A stretch of DNA of 21,732 nt from JAVDCA01 sp036491235 (GTDB taxonomy: Bacteria > Pseudomonadota > Alphaproteobacteria > Rhizobiales > Xanthobacteraceae). Positions 1 through 6,882 of this stretch are shown piece after piece (the first letter of the stretch is position 1; the number at the start of each line of letters is the position of its first letter). Position numbers and translations under genes: made by a program. The stretch lies in assembly GCA_036491235.1 (NCBI GenBank), contig DASXCK010000396.1, forward strand, positions 1 through 21,732, written 5' to 3'. The notes beneath the pieces were generated by a model. It saw nothing but the letters and a program-made list of their open reading frames with translations. It was not told where the DNA came from and searched no databases.

Positions 1-235
1 CATTGTTGAAGAAGATGACGCCTGCGGCGCAGCTCGTGTCGCAGGGCTCGCACAGCAGGGCGCCGACGATCGCGTCATGGCCGCGCGGCTCGTTCACGGC
101 GAAGCCGCGATAATCGTCGAACGCCTCGGCGAACCGCCGGCGCCGCTCCGCGAGCGGTCCGGTTCCGAGCGGCGGGCCGCCCGCGACAATCACCCGCGTC
201 GGCTCGCCCTCGGTGTGGCTGTCGATCACCCGCAT
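1..235 (-). CDS. 4-hydroxyproline 2-epimerase (proline racemase family), N-terminal part only
   Basis: The gene runs off the left edge, so only the first 78 codons are present. I translated it from the ATG at 233-235. The N-terminus reads MRVIDSHTEGEPTRVI, followed by NEPRGHDAIVGALLC near residues 48-62 and a C-x2-D-x2-C-A-A-G-V-I-F-F-N-N stretch just before the edge. These are strongly conserved blocks of the proline racemase / 4-hydroxyproline epimerase family. The enzyme inverts the alpha-carbon of trans-4-hydroxy-L-proline for catabolism, using a two-cysteine mechanism. The first catalytic cysteine (the MCGH motif) would lie a few residues past the window edge, so activity cannot be judged. 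The gene lies 70 bp downstream of the VOC gene on the same strand. Proline racemase proper and trans-3-hydroxyproline dehydratase are close relatives, but the HTEGEPTR start favours the 4-hydroxyproline epimerase group. Confidence 0.85.
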   Translation of the reverse strand, partial: MRVIDSHTEGEPTRVIVAGGPPLGTGPLAERRRRFAEAFDDYRGFAVNEPRGHDAIVGALLCEPCDTSCAAGVIFFNN

Positions 236-305
236 TGTTGAATCATCCCGACGGTTTGTCGCGACGATAGCCGATCCGGAAAGGGATCGCAGCGGGCTGC
301 GGGCC

Positions 306-683
306 TCACCCGCCGCGAAACACCGCCTCGATGTTGTTGCCGTCGGGATCGAGCACGAACGCGGCGTAGTATCCGGGCGGAAATCCCTGCTTGGGGTCGC
401 GCAAACCCGGTGCGCCGTTGTCTTCCGCGCCGGTCGCGAGAGCGGCGGCGTGGAAGGCGTCAACCTCGGCGCGGCTCTTCGCCGTGAACGCGGTGTGTTG
501 CTTGACGCCGTGCGGATGGAATCGATCGAGCCAATAGACCGGATAGTCGACGCCGTAGGCGATGCCGTCGGCACCGCCTTTCATCTCCATCACGCGCCGC
601 AGACCGAGCGCCCCGAGCGCGGCATCGTAGAATTTTGCCGCCTTGGCCATGTCGCTCACGCCGATGCCCGTATGATCGATCAT
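306..683 (-). CDS. VOC family protein (glyoxalase/bleomycin-resistance fold)
   Basis: A 125-aa protein with the typical vicinal-oxygen-chelate layout: an N-terminal strand with a metal-type histidine (IDHTGIGVSD, H4), a helix (AKAAKFYDAALGALGLRR), a central histidine (KQHTAF, H63) and the C-terminal LDPDGNNIEAV with E119. H4, H63 and E119 form a plausible metal triad. Family members include glyoxalase I, dioxygenases and antibiotic-binding proteins. The substrate cannot be told from sequence. The ATG at 681-683 has a good GAGGA ribosome binding site. The length is normal for a single-module VOC protein. It lies upstream of the epimerase on the same strand with a 70-bp gap, so co-transcription is possible but a shared function is not obvious. 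Confidence 0.88.
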   Translation of the reverse strand: MIDHTGIGVSDMAKAAKFYDAALGALGLRRVMEMKGGADGIAYGVDYPVYWLDRFHPHGVKQHTAFTAKSRAEVDAFHAAALATGAEDNGAPGLRDPKQGFPPGYYAAFVLDPDGNNIEAVFRGG

Positions 684-727
684 TGAGTCCTCACAACTGA
701 TGTTTGTTCAACAGACACGCATTGTTC

Positions 728-798
728 GAGCATGATCTTCTCCGAAAGCCGCTACCCACCCCGGATCAAGTCCGGGGCAGGCATTTTCGCGATCATGG
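728..798. repeat. Composite intergenic inverted repeat
   Basis: The ends are complementary (CATGATC at 731-737, GATCATG at 791-797). An inner hairpin, CCCCGGA-tcaag-TCCGGGG, occupies 759-777. The outer part (GAGCATGATCTTCTCCGAAA) resembles a widespread rhizobial intergenic repeat that I know with TTTTCCGAAAACCG in its left arm. The inner CCGGA-TCCGG unit looks like a separate repeat inserted within it. It lies between the divergent-facing end of the reductase gene and the start of the VOC gene. Confidence 0.6.
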
Positions 799-817
799 TA
801 CAATTACGTAAGAGCAA

Positions 818-844
818 CGCCGGCCGCGTTCAACGCGGCCGGCG
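818..844 (-). terminator. Strong hairpin after the RibD/DHFR-fold reductase gene
   Basis: This is a perfect 13-bp GC-rich stem (CGCCGGCCGCGTT paired with AACGCGGCCGGCG) around a single central base, so the real loop will open slightly. It lies about 30 bp past the stop of the minus-strand gene at 875. Only a weak T-rich tail follows on the minus strand (TTGCTCTTA). It is terminator-like, and the imperfect U-tract keeps confidence moderate. Confidence 0.5.
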
Positions 845-874
845 CGACGGTTCCATCGCCTGCTTGATGATCGC

Positions 875-1534
875 TCAGGCGAGCTTGCGCCGGCGCTCGA
901 GCTCGGCTTCGCTCGGCGCGGCGAGCTGGAAATCGCCGGTCTTGACGGCGCCGTCGGGAACATAGTTCGCCACGATGACGCCGGTCGGGAACGCGCGCGA
1001 TCCGGCGAGCTTCAGTCCGGTCGGCGGCGCGCCGTCGCCGAACAGGCGCTTGCCCTTGCCGAGCACGACCGGAAAGATCAGCACGCTGAACTCGTCGACG
1101 AGGCCGGTCTGCCATAGCGTCTGCAGCAGCTCGCTCGAGCCTTGCACCAGAAGGTCGGGCCCGTCCTCGCGCTTGAGTTGCTGCAGCGCCGCGACCACGT
1201 CGTCGCCGAGGAGCCGGCTGTTCTGCCAGGCGAGTTTCGGCTTCGACCGCGACGCGACGTATTTGGTGATCCGGTTGAACGTGCCGGCGATCGGGTCGTT
1301 CGGGTCGGTGACGTAGGGCCAGTGCGCCGCGAAGATGTCATAGGTCTTGCGGCCGAGCAGGAGGTCGAACGGCCGGCCAAAGATCTCGCCCATCGCGCCG
1401 CCGAGCTCGGGATCGAAGTGCGGCGGGAGCCAGCCGCCGAACCGGAAACCGCCGGTCGGGTCTTCCTGCGGGCCGCCCGGCGCCTGCATCACGCCGTCGA
1501 GGCTGGTGAAGGTCGCGACGATTATCCTGCGCAT
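875..1534 (-). CDS. Dihydrofolate reductase / RibD C-terminal family protein
   Basis: A 219-aa protein starting MRRIIVATFTSLDGVMQAPG, the usual N-terminus of the RibD-C/DHFR-like family. LLGRKTYDIFAAHWP follows near residue 60, and the C-terminal half has LLVQGSSELLQTL, DEFSVLIFPVVLGKGKRLF and GVIVANYVP. The fold binds NADPH. Bacterial stand-alone members are mostly uncharacterised, so folate activity should not be assumed. The open frame continues upstream to 1828, but the ATG at 1534 is chosen because it matches the family N-terminus and has a GGAGG site a few bases ahead. The C-terminal tail of about 25 residues (EAELERRRKLA) is charged. It lies 145 bp downstream of the beta-propeller gene, on the same strand. 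Confidence 0.87.
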   Translation of the reverse strand: MRRIIVATFTSLDGVMQAPGGPQEDPTGGFRFGGWLPPHFDPELGGAMGEIFGRPFDLLLGRKTYDIFAAHWPYVTDPNDPIAGTFNRITKYVASRSKPKLAWQNSRLLGDDVVAALQQLKREDGPDLLVQGSSELLQTLWQTGLVDEFSVLIFPVVLGKGKRLFGDGAPPTGLKLAGSRAFPTGVIVANYVPDGAVKTGDFQLAAPSEAELERRRKLA

Positions 1535-1679
1535 GTTGGCCTCCGGCCCGCGTGTGGTTGCGATGGCCCAAGGACGTGACGCCAGGCCGGGCCCCGACAA
1601 GGGCGGGAAAGAAGTTCTTGACCGGTGCGTCAGCGCTCCTTGCCCCGCGCGCGGAGAGAGAGCAGGGCAGCAGGTGCGG

Positions 1680-2336
1680 TCACTTGCGCGTCGCGCCGCG
1701 CCTCGATCCTCTCGGCCGCCGAACGGCTCGTATCTTGCCGCTGCTGGCGCCGCCGCAGAAGAACCGATCGCGGCCGTCGGACTCGAGGCCCGACACGGCG
1801 ACGCCGGGCGGCATCTCGAGGCGCTCAAAGACCTCGCCGGTGCGCGGGTCGATGCGGCGCAGGTCGCTCTCGTCGCCCTCCCACGTCGCGTGCCACAGCT
1901 CGCCGTCGACCCAGGTGACGCCGGTCACCATGCGGTTCGACTCGATGGTGCGGAGGATGGCGCCGGTCGCGGGATCGATCTGGTGAATCTTGCGGTTGCG
2001 GTGCTGCCCCATCCACAGCGTCCCTTCGGCCCAGGCGAGCCCGGAGCCACCGCCGGCGGGCGCCGGAATCGTGCTCAGCACCTCGCCGGTCTTCGGATCG
2101 ATCTTCTGGATGCGCTCATCGGCGAGCTGAAACAGGTGGCGGCCGTCGAAGGCCGTCCCGGCATGGGCGGCGACGTCGATCGAGCGCACGGGATTGCCGC
2201 TCGTAGGATCGAAGGCATTGAGCTTGTCGTCGGATGCAAACCAGACGTGGTCGCCGTCGAAGGTGACGCCATTCACCCGCGCGGCGCCCGGAAAGGGACC
2301 GTACTCGTGGAGGATCTCGGCGGCTGATCGTTTCAT
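1680..2336 (-). CDS. Beta-propeller protein (SMP-30/PQQ-like or glutamine-cyclotransferase-like repeats)
   Basis: A 218-aa protein made of repeated short beta-blade units. Each has a WxDGxxLW-type strand followed by a K/R-x-IDPxTGxVL turn: KLNAFDPTSGNPVRS, RIQKIDPKTGEVLST, KIHQIDPATGAILRT and LRRIDPRTGEVFER. These are the repeats of cytoplasmic propellers annotated as SMP-30/gluconolactonase-like or glutaminyl cyclotransferase-like. No signal peptide is visible, so it is probably cytoplasmic. About five blades are seen, which would make a small or dimer-completed propeller. The start at 2336 (MKRSAAEI) is where the conserved sequence begins. An in-frame ATG at 2381 shares its A with the stop of the upstream regulator (TGATG) and would add 15 residues by translational coupling. 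Either way the gene is tied to that regulator. The ligand is unknown. Confidence 0.8.
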   Translation of the reverse strand: MKRSAAEILHEYGPFPGAARVNGVTFDGDHVWFASDDKLNAFDPTSGNPVRSIDVAAHAGTAFDGRHLFQLADERIQKIDPKTGEVLSTIPAPAGGGSGLAWAEGTLWMGQHRNRKIHQIDPATGAILRTIESNRMVTGVTWVDGELWHATWEGDESDLRRIDPRTGEVFERLEMPPGVAVSGLESDGRDRFFCGGASSGKIRAVRRPRGSRRGATRK

Positions 2337-2380
2337 GGTCGCGTCCTGGCGCATGTCGTGGTGAACTCTGCTCGCGGCCA

Positions 2381-3604
2381 TCAATAACCCCCCGGCAGCG
2401 GCGCCGGGAGTAACAAGGTCGTCGCGAATCCGGGCAGCGGCGGCGTCATCCAGCGGCGCGCCCGGGCGCGGCCGAGCGGCGCCACCTTGCCGGCGGCCGA
2501 CAGCGTGTCGAGGGCGCGCTGCACGGTGCGCTGGCTCGCGCCGAGCGCCAGCGCGAGTGCCGACGTCGACCACGCCTCGCCGTCGGCGAGGAAGGCGAGC
2601 ACCTCCGCGTGCGGCTCGGCGAGGGGCGGCGCCAGCACCACGACCTCGCGGGCGTGGCGCGGCGCCAGCGCGAACCCGCGCGGCGTCGCGTTCACGCCGG
2701 CGAGCGTCCGCAGCAGCTTGCGCAGCCGTCCGATCTCGACGCGCAGCCGCGCGCGATGCGATTCGTCGGCATGCTTGCCGCGGAATGCGCGCGTGACCAG
2801 CGTGTCGCGCGGCACGTCGGCGGGCCATGCCTCGGCGAGCGCACGCGCCAGCGCAAACAGCACCGGCCGGGTCGCGAGCGAGACCACCGTGCCGGCGGTG
2901 CGCACCGCGTGGCGGCACGCGTCGACGACGAGCGCGCGCGAGCCGAGCAGGGCTTCGACGTCGCGCAGCAGGAGGGTGCGCGTCTCGCCGCGCGCGAGCA
3001 GCCGCGCCGCCGGCGTGTCCAATACGCGCGATGTACTCTCTACCTCGGCGAGCAGCGCCGGGATGGCGGCCTGGCGCGCGGCGTGCTCGGCTCGTGCCAG
3101 TGCGGCGCGCGCCGCCTTGGTGCGCAGGCGGCGGATCGCGATGCCGGCGACGACCAGCTCGTGGGCGGCGCGCCGCGCCGGCGGGAAGGGCGCGGGATCG
3201 AGCGCCGCGAGCGCGCGCTCGGCGTCGTCGAGGCGCCCGATCAGGAGGAGACGGCGGACCGCAAGATGGCGCGCATGCGCGGCGTTGATGCGGTCGCCAT
3301 GCGCCGCGAGGGTCGCGCGTGCCGCGTCGAGCTCGTTGGCGGGCCACGCGAGGTCGCGCGACACCAGCGCGATCTCGGCCTGCGCCACGATGCAGCGCGC
3401 ACGCGCGACGGCCTCGCGCGGACCAAAGGCGCGCGCGGCCGTGCGCAGCAGCACCTTTGCGCGGACGAAATCGCCGAGCTGCGCCATCGCGATGCCGCGC
3501 AGCGCGAGCGCAGGCGCATCCTCGCGCAGCGCGACCCGCTTGAGCGCGCCGAGCGGGTCGCCCGCCGCCAGTGCCCGCGCGGCGGCGGTGATCAGCGAGT
3601 CCAT
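2381..3604 (-). CDS. Transcriptional regulator with helical-repeat N-terminus and two winged-helix DNA-binding domains
   Basis: A 407-aa protein. Residues about 1-200 are alanine/arginine-rich helices with TPR-like periodicity. Residues about 240-315 resemble an OmpR/BTAD-type winged helix (RPVLFALARALAEAWP, then ESHRARLRVEIGRLRKLL and ATPRGFAL). Residues about 333-386 form a second helix-turn-helix (AEVLAFLADGEAWSTSALA, then LGASQRTVQRALDTLSAAGKV). No receiver or membrane segment is seen, so it is a cytoplasmic one-component regulator of unknown signal. Its stop overlaps by one base an in-frame ATG of the beta-propeller gene, so the two are probably co-translated and the propeller may be a target or co-sensor. 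The ATG at 3604 lies 115 bp from the divergent gene at 3720, so shared control is possible. The frame is extremely GC-rich like its neighbours. Confidence 0.75.
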   Translation of the reverse strand: MDSLITAAARALAAGDPLGALKRVALREDAPALALRGIAMAQLGDFVRAKVLLRTAARAFGPREAVARARCIVAQAEIALVSRDLAWPANELDAARATLAAHGDRINAAHARHLAVRRLLLIGRLDDAERALAALDPAPFPPARRAAHELVVAGIAIRRLRTKAARAALARAEHAARQAAIPALLAEVESTSRVLDTPAARLLARGETRTLLLRDVEALLGSRALVVDACRHAVRTAGTVVSLATRPVLFALARALAEAWPADVPRDTLVTRAFRGKHADESHRARLRVEIGRLRKLLRTLAGVNATPRGFALAPRHAREVVVLAPPLAEPHAEVLAFLADGEAWSTSALALALGASQRTVQRALDTLSAAGKVAPLGRARARRWMTPPLPGFATTLLLPAPLPGGY

Positions 3605-3719
3605 CGGAATCCCGTCACACTTGTCACTCCCGGGGTGGGGCGTCCGCTCCTTAGGTTATCTCACACCAAATGGGCGTCGTCGTGCGTGCGGCGCGACGAC
3701 CACACGACGGAGAGAACCG

Positions 3720-4079
3720 ATGACGACCCACGAAATTGTTGCGAGGCGCGCGCCGCATGCGCCCGCCCGCGATGTGGCCAACTGGCTGGGCCTCGCGGCC
3801 ATGCCGACCTTCGCCGGCATGGCGCTGTTGACGGGCGCCTTCGGCGGCCCGTCAGACATGCTCTGCGCCATGATTCAGGGCGCGTCACCGCTGAGCGGAA
3901 TGGTCCCGATGTATCTGCTGATGAGCGCCTTCCATTCGGGGCCCTGGCTGCGGCTGACGCTCGGCAAATCGCGAGACACGTTCGAAGAGTGCCGGCGGTA
4001 CCGCGCGGCCATTTGCGCGGGCGCGGCGTCCGGGACATATTCCGCCACGCGCGTGGAGGGGCGGCGTGACGGAAGGTGA
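3720..4079 (+). CDS. Small hydrophobic membrane protein of unknown function
   Basis: A 119-aa protein. The ATG at 3720 has a GGAGAG site 6-11 bp ahead. Residues about 20-45 (NWLGLAAMPTFAGMALLTGAFG) and 55-75 (SPLSGMVPMYLLMSAFHSG) look like two transmembrane helices joined by a loop that contains a cysteine (DMLCAMIQG). The C-terminal 40 residues are charged and probably cytoplasmic. I know similar short proteins from rhizobial genomes as hypothetical proteins only. The stop is immediately followed by the ATG of the exported DUF1579 protein, so the two form a tight pair. It is divergent from the regulator at 2381-3604. Confidence 0.7.
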   Translation: MTTHEIVARRAPHAPARDVANWLGLAAMPTFAGMALLTGAFGGPSDMLCAMIQGASPLSGMVPMYLLMSAFHSGPWLRLTLGKSRDTFEECRRYRAAICAGAASGTYSATRVEGRRDGR

Positions 4080-4703
4080 ATGCCGATGATGCAGAGCAGG
4101 AGACAATTTTCGCGGCGCGGGCTGTCGTTCGTTGCGGGTCTCGTCGTCGCGCCGGCCGCCCTTGCGCAATCGAATGCTCCCACCGCGGCGGCGCGGCTGT
4201 CGAAGCCGGGGCGCGAGGAGGAGGCGCTGCGCGCCCGCACCGGCACCTGGGACGTCGTGGCGACGATGTGGCCGACCCCGGACGCGGCGCCGGTCGTCAC
4301 GCGCGGCGTGATCGCGGAGCGCAGCATGATCGGGCCGTTCCTGCAGGAGATCATGCATCCGGCCGCCGGCGCCGCGGTGCCGGATTTTCGCCGTCTCGAC
4401 TACCTCAACTACGATCGCGTGGAGGGGCGGTGGAAATACGTGTCGATGGACACGCGTTTCCCGGTCAGCATCATGCCGGCCTGGAGTTTCGAGCCGGCGA
4501 CGGAGGATCGCATCACGCTCCAGTTCAACCCGCAGGCTTTCGTCGGCTTCGGACCCGAGGTCGAGGGCCGCTTCATGGCCTCCGACATGGTGGTCGCATG
4601 GCGCGATGCGGAGCATGAAACGAAGGAGCAGCACGTGACCATGGCGGACGGCACAGGGCGCCGCTGGTTGTTCGTGCGCTATGAATACGGCCGGCGGAAG
4701 TGA
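4080..4703 (+). CDS. Exported DUF1579 family protein
   Basis: A 207-aa protein whose ATG directly follows the stop of the preceding gene (TGAATG). The N-terminus (SRRQFSRRGLSFVAGLVVAPAALAQS) is a signal peptide with paired arginines before a hydrophobic stretch, so Tat export is possible, with cleavage after ALA. The mature part shows the DUF1579 pattern: GTWDVVATMWP near residue 56, GPFLQEIMHP, LNYDRVEGRWKYVSMDTR and a C-terminal RWLFVRYEY strand. DUF1579 proteins form a lipocalin-like barrel of unknown ligand. It ends 3 bp from the convergent MAPEG gene, so there is no room for a separate terminator. Confidence 0.78.
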   Translation: MPMMQSRRQFSRRGLSFVAGLVVAPAALAQSNAPTAAARLSKPGREEEALRARTGTWDVVATMWPTPDAAPVVTRGVIAERSMIGPFLQEIMHPAAGAAVPDFRRLDYLNYDRVEGRWKYVSMDTRFPVSIMPAWSFEPATEDRITLQFNPQAFVGFGPEVEGRFMASDMVVAWRDAEHETKEQHVTMADGTGRRWLFVRYEYGRRK

Positions 4704-4706
4704 CGC

Positions 4707-5099
4707 TCACGCTTTGACCAAGTGCATGACGACGCCCACGGCGGCGCCGATGAACAGCAGCAGGCACACGGACGTCTGGATGAAGAAGCCGGGCAACCGT
4801 TTCTCGGCGGCTTGGCGATATCCGACGTAATACACGACCCGGCCCGCGACCCAGACGAGGCCGAGCGCCGCGGCGCCGATATCGCTCAGGTAGATGGCGC
4901 ACAGCCACAGCGGCACCAGGAAGGTCGGCATCCATTCGAGCATGTTCTGATGGACACGGAAGATGCGCTCGAAGTCGGGATTGCCGGTGATTGCCGGGTG
5001 CTTGATGCCGTACCTGCCGCGCGCCACGGCGACGCGCGTCGCCAGGAAGAAATAGAGCGCGATGGCGAGCAACGTGACGACGGCGGTGTAGGTCGGCAT
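4707..5099 (-). CDS. MAPEG family membrane protein
   Basis: A 130-aa integral membrane protein with four probable helices: TYTAVVTLLAIALYFFLA, MLEWMPTFLVPLWLCAIYL, IGAAALGLVWVAGRVVYYVGY and FFIQTSVCLLLFIGAAVGVV. Between helices 1 and 2 it has RGRYGIKHPAITGNPDFERIFRVHQN, the glutathione-transferase-type signature of MAPEG proteins (membrane-associated proteins in eicosanoid and glutathione metabolism). The start at 5099 is preferred over the longer frame to 5132 because the family begins just before helix 1 and a GGAG site precedes it. It lies 29 bp downstream of the hydroxyacid dehydrogenase on the same strand and is probably co-transcribed with it. Substrate unknown. Confidence 0.88.
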   Translation of the reverse strand: MPTYTAVVTLLAIALYFFLATRVAVARGRYGIKHPAITGNPDFERIFRVHQNMLEWMPTFLVPLWLCAIYLSDIGAAALGLVWVAGRVVYYVGYRQAAEKRLPGFFIQTSVCLLLFIGAAVGVVMHLVKA

Positions 5100-5128
5100 A
5101 TCGGTTTCTCCGTTATCGCTGCGTCGTC

Positions 5129-6097
5129 TCAAACGACCTGGTTGAGCAACTGCGTCTCGCCGCGCCGGAGCCGATCGAGGTTCTCCTGCATGATGGCGAG
5201 GACATTGTCCTCATAGCGGCAGGTTTCGCCTGCCGTGTGCGGCGTGATGAGGACGTGCTCCATCGCCCACAGGGGAGAATTTTCGGCCAACGGTTCCTCC
5301 ACGGTCACGTCGATGCCGGCGCCCTTGATCCGGCGCCGTTCCAGCGCCGCGACAAGGGCCGGCTCGTCGACGACGCGGCCGCGCGCCGCGTTGACGAGGT
5401 AGGCGGTCGGCTTCATGCGGCCGAGCGCGGCGGCGTCGATCAGCTTCTCGGTCTCGGGCGTGAGCGGGCACGTGAGGGCGACGAAGTCGGCCTGCGCCAG
5501 CAGCACCCCGAGCTCCGACATGCCGTGCACCGCATCGGCGGCGCCGGCGCCGGCGCGCGGATCGCGGCGGATGCCGAGCACCCGCATGTCGAAGGCCTTT
5601 GCGAGCTGGGCGAGGCGTCCGCCGATCTGGCCGAGGCCGACGATCAGCAGCGTCTTGCCGCCGAGCTCGTCCTCGCGCCCGCTGAGATCCCCGATCATGC
5701 CGCGCCAGATGCGCTTCGCCTGGTTGTCGCGCGCCTCCGGCAGGCGGCGGGCGAGGGCGAGGATCAGCGCCATCACGTGCTCGGAGACCGCGCGGGCATT
5801 CACGCCGCGCGCACTCGCGAGCCGCACGCCGTGCCGCGCCAGCGCGTCGCGCGAGAACTGGTCGGTGCCGGCGCCGATCGACTGGATGAAGCGCAGCCGC
5901 GGCGCGCGGGCGAGGAGCTCGTTGCGCCACAGGCCGGAGACCACCAGCACGTCGGCCTCGCCGATCCGCCGCTCCAGCGCGGCGGCGTCGCGCACCTCGA
6001 AGCAATCGATCCCGCTGCCGAGCGCCAGGAAGCGCTCGTGCAGGCGATAGGCCACGTGCGCGAAGCAGATGGCGAGTTTGTGTTTTGCTGGAAGCAT
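5129..6097 (-). CDS. D-2-hydroxyacid dehydrogenase (NAD(P)-dependent)
   Basis: A 322-aa protein of normal family length. The substrate-binding half has SIGAGTDQ (residues 73-80) and a VNARAVSEHVMALILAL dimer helix. The Rossmann half has GLGQIG at 154-159. Catalytic Arg239 (NAARG), Glu268 (VEEPL) and His287 (TPHTAG) are all in place. The end of the second Rossmann strand reads GIRRDP (R177, R178) rather than an acidic residue, which in this family often means NADPH rather than NADH. The likely reaction is reduction of a 2-keto acid to a D-2-hydroxy acid in the cytoplasm. Substrate is not assignable; glyoxylate/hydroxypyruvate-type reductases are the nearest well-known relatives. It is followed by the MAPEG gene in the same direction. 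Confidence 0.9.
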   Translation of the reverse strand: MLPAKHKLAICFAHVAYRLHERFLALGSGIDCFEVRDAAALERRIGEADVLVVSGLWRNELLARAPRLRFIQSIGAGTDQFSRDALARHGVRLASARGVNARAVSEHVMALILALARRLPEARDNQAKRIWRGMIGDLSGREDELGGKTLLIVGLGQIGGRLAQLAKAFDMRVLGIRRDPRAGAGAADAVHGMSELGVLLAQADFVALTCPLTPETEKLIDAAALGRMKPTAYLVNAARGRVVDEPALVAALERRRIKGAGIDVTVEEPLAENSPLWAMEHVLITPHTAGETCRYEDNVLAIMQENLDRLRRGETQLLNQVV

Positions 6098-6120
6098 GTT
6101 TTCACCCGAAAAAAAAACTC

Positions 6121-6243
6121 ATCATGGCCGGGCATAGCCGGTCAAAGAACGGCGTCGCTTCGCTCGCCTATGTCCCGGCCATCCACGTCTTTGCCGCAGA
6201 AAGAGGAAGGCGTGGATGGCCGGGACAAGCCCGGGCATGACGG
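6121..6243. repeat. Modular hairpin repeat, copy 1 (40-bp module in the left arm)
   Basis: Contains CCATCCACGTCTTT with a near-complement GCGTGGATGG across a short purine-rich loop, flanked by GGCCGGG and CCCGGGC ends and finishing GGGCATGACGG. A 40-bp insert at 6133-6172 (CATAGCCGG...GCCTATG) lies in the left arm. Related copies lie at 11156-11241 and 18677-18801. It occupies the gap between the starts and ends of two minus-strand genes and may also act as a transcription terminator for the DUF1185 gene that ends at 6257. Confidence 0.75.
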
Positions 6244-6256
6244 AGTCATTTATCTT

Positions 6257-6844
6257 CTATCTTCCTTCTCGTATCTTGCGCACGAGCTCCGCGACCTGCG
6301 TCGGCGCGGCGCCCTTGATGCGGGCGTTGGGCCGCGTGCCGCCGAGGAACGCGACGGCGAGCAGGATCTCGTCGGGCCGCGGCGCGTCCGGCAGCGCGAT
6401 CGTCATGGTATCCATCGCGTCGTAGTCCCAGCCGTCCTCGAGCCCGCCGAAGATGATGTCGATCGGGCTGCCCGCGCCGCCGACCTTGGCGTTGCCTGGA
6501 ATGAGCGCCGGGCCGCCGCCGGCGCCCTGGCGCATGGCGAGGCCGAGACGCACATGGATCATGCTGGCGCCGTGCTCGAGGTCGCCGGCGGTGCCGACGA
6601 GAGCGGCCTTGCCGTAGCCGCGCGGGGCGAAAGGCTCGAGCGCCGACAGCGCGCGTGCCGTGAGCACCTCGCCGGCCTTGAACGACAGGTCGACGAGATC
6701 CGTGAAGTCGTCGATCGGCGGCTGGCCGGCGTGCGGGTTGCGTAAAGTCCCGCACGCCGCGACCCGCCGGCAGGGCGTCGCGAGCGCGCGGCCGCCTTCG
6801 CTGAGCACGTCCTGGCTGATGACGGTGACCTGTCGAAACATCAT
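6257..6844 (-). CDS. Amino acid synthesis (DUF1185) family protein
   Basis: A 195-aa protein. It contains GGRALATPCRRVAACGTLRNPHAG near the N-terminus, DLVDLSFKAGEVLTARAL, GYGKAALVGTAGDLEHGASMIH, RQGAGGGPALIPGNAKVG, and a C-terminal segment with DAPRPDEILLAVAFLGGTRPNARI. This is the pattern of the family annotated as 'amino acid synthesis' (DUF1185), whose biochemical role is not established. The ATG pair at 6844/6841 is preceded by GGGAG; the longer frame to 6886 lies in the upstream gene's end. It is 38 bp downstream of the RidA-family gene and probably in one transcript. In many genomes such genes sit with RidA-like imine/enamine hydrolases in amino-acid or amide catabolic clusters (recalled, not checked). 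Confidence 0.82.
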   Translation of the reverse strand: MMFRQVTVISQDVLSEGGRALATPCRRVAACGTLRNPHAGQPPIDDFTDLVDLSFKAGEVLTARALSALEPFAPRGYGKAALVGTAGDLEHGASMIHVRLGLAMRQGAGGGPALIPGNAKVGGAGSPIDIIFGGLEDGWDYDAMDTMTIALPDAPRPDEILLAVAFLGGTRPNARIKGAAPTQVAELVRKIREGR

Positions 6845-6882
6845 GTCGGCTCCCGCGACCGCTGCCGGCCGGGCCGACGATA

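Noticed and set aside
1535..1828. A 98-residue N-terminal extension of the RibD/DHFR-fold protein
   Set aside because: The extension is Arg/Ser/Pro-rich, overlaps the end of the propeller gene, and the internal ATG at 1534 has a strong GGAGG site and the family N-terminus.
2487..4079. A 530-codon plus-strand frame running through the regulator region into the small membrane protein
   Set aside because: Only the last 119 codons from ATG 3720 look like a protein, with a ribosome site and transmembrane segments. The upstream part is Ala/Arg/Ser-rich shadow antisense to the regulator.
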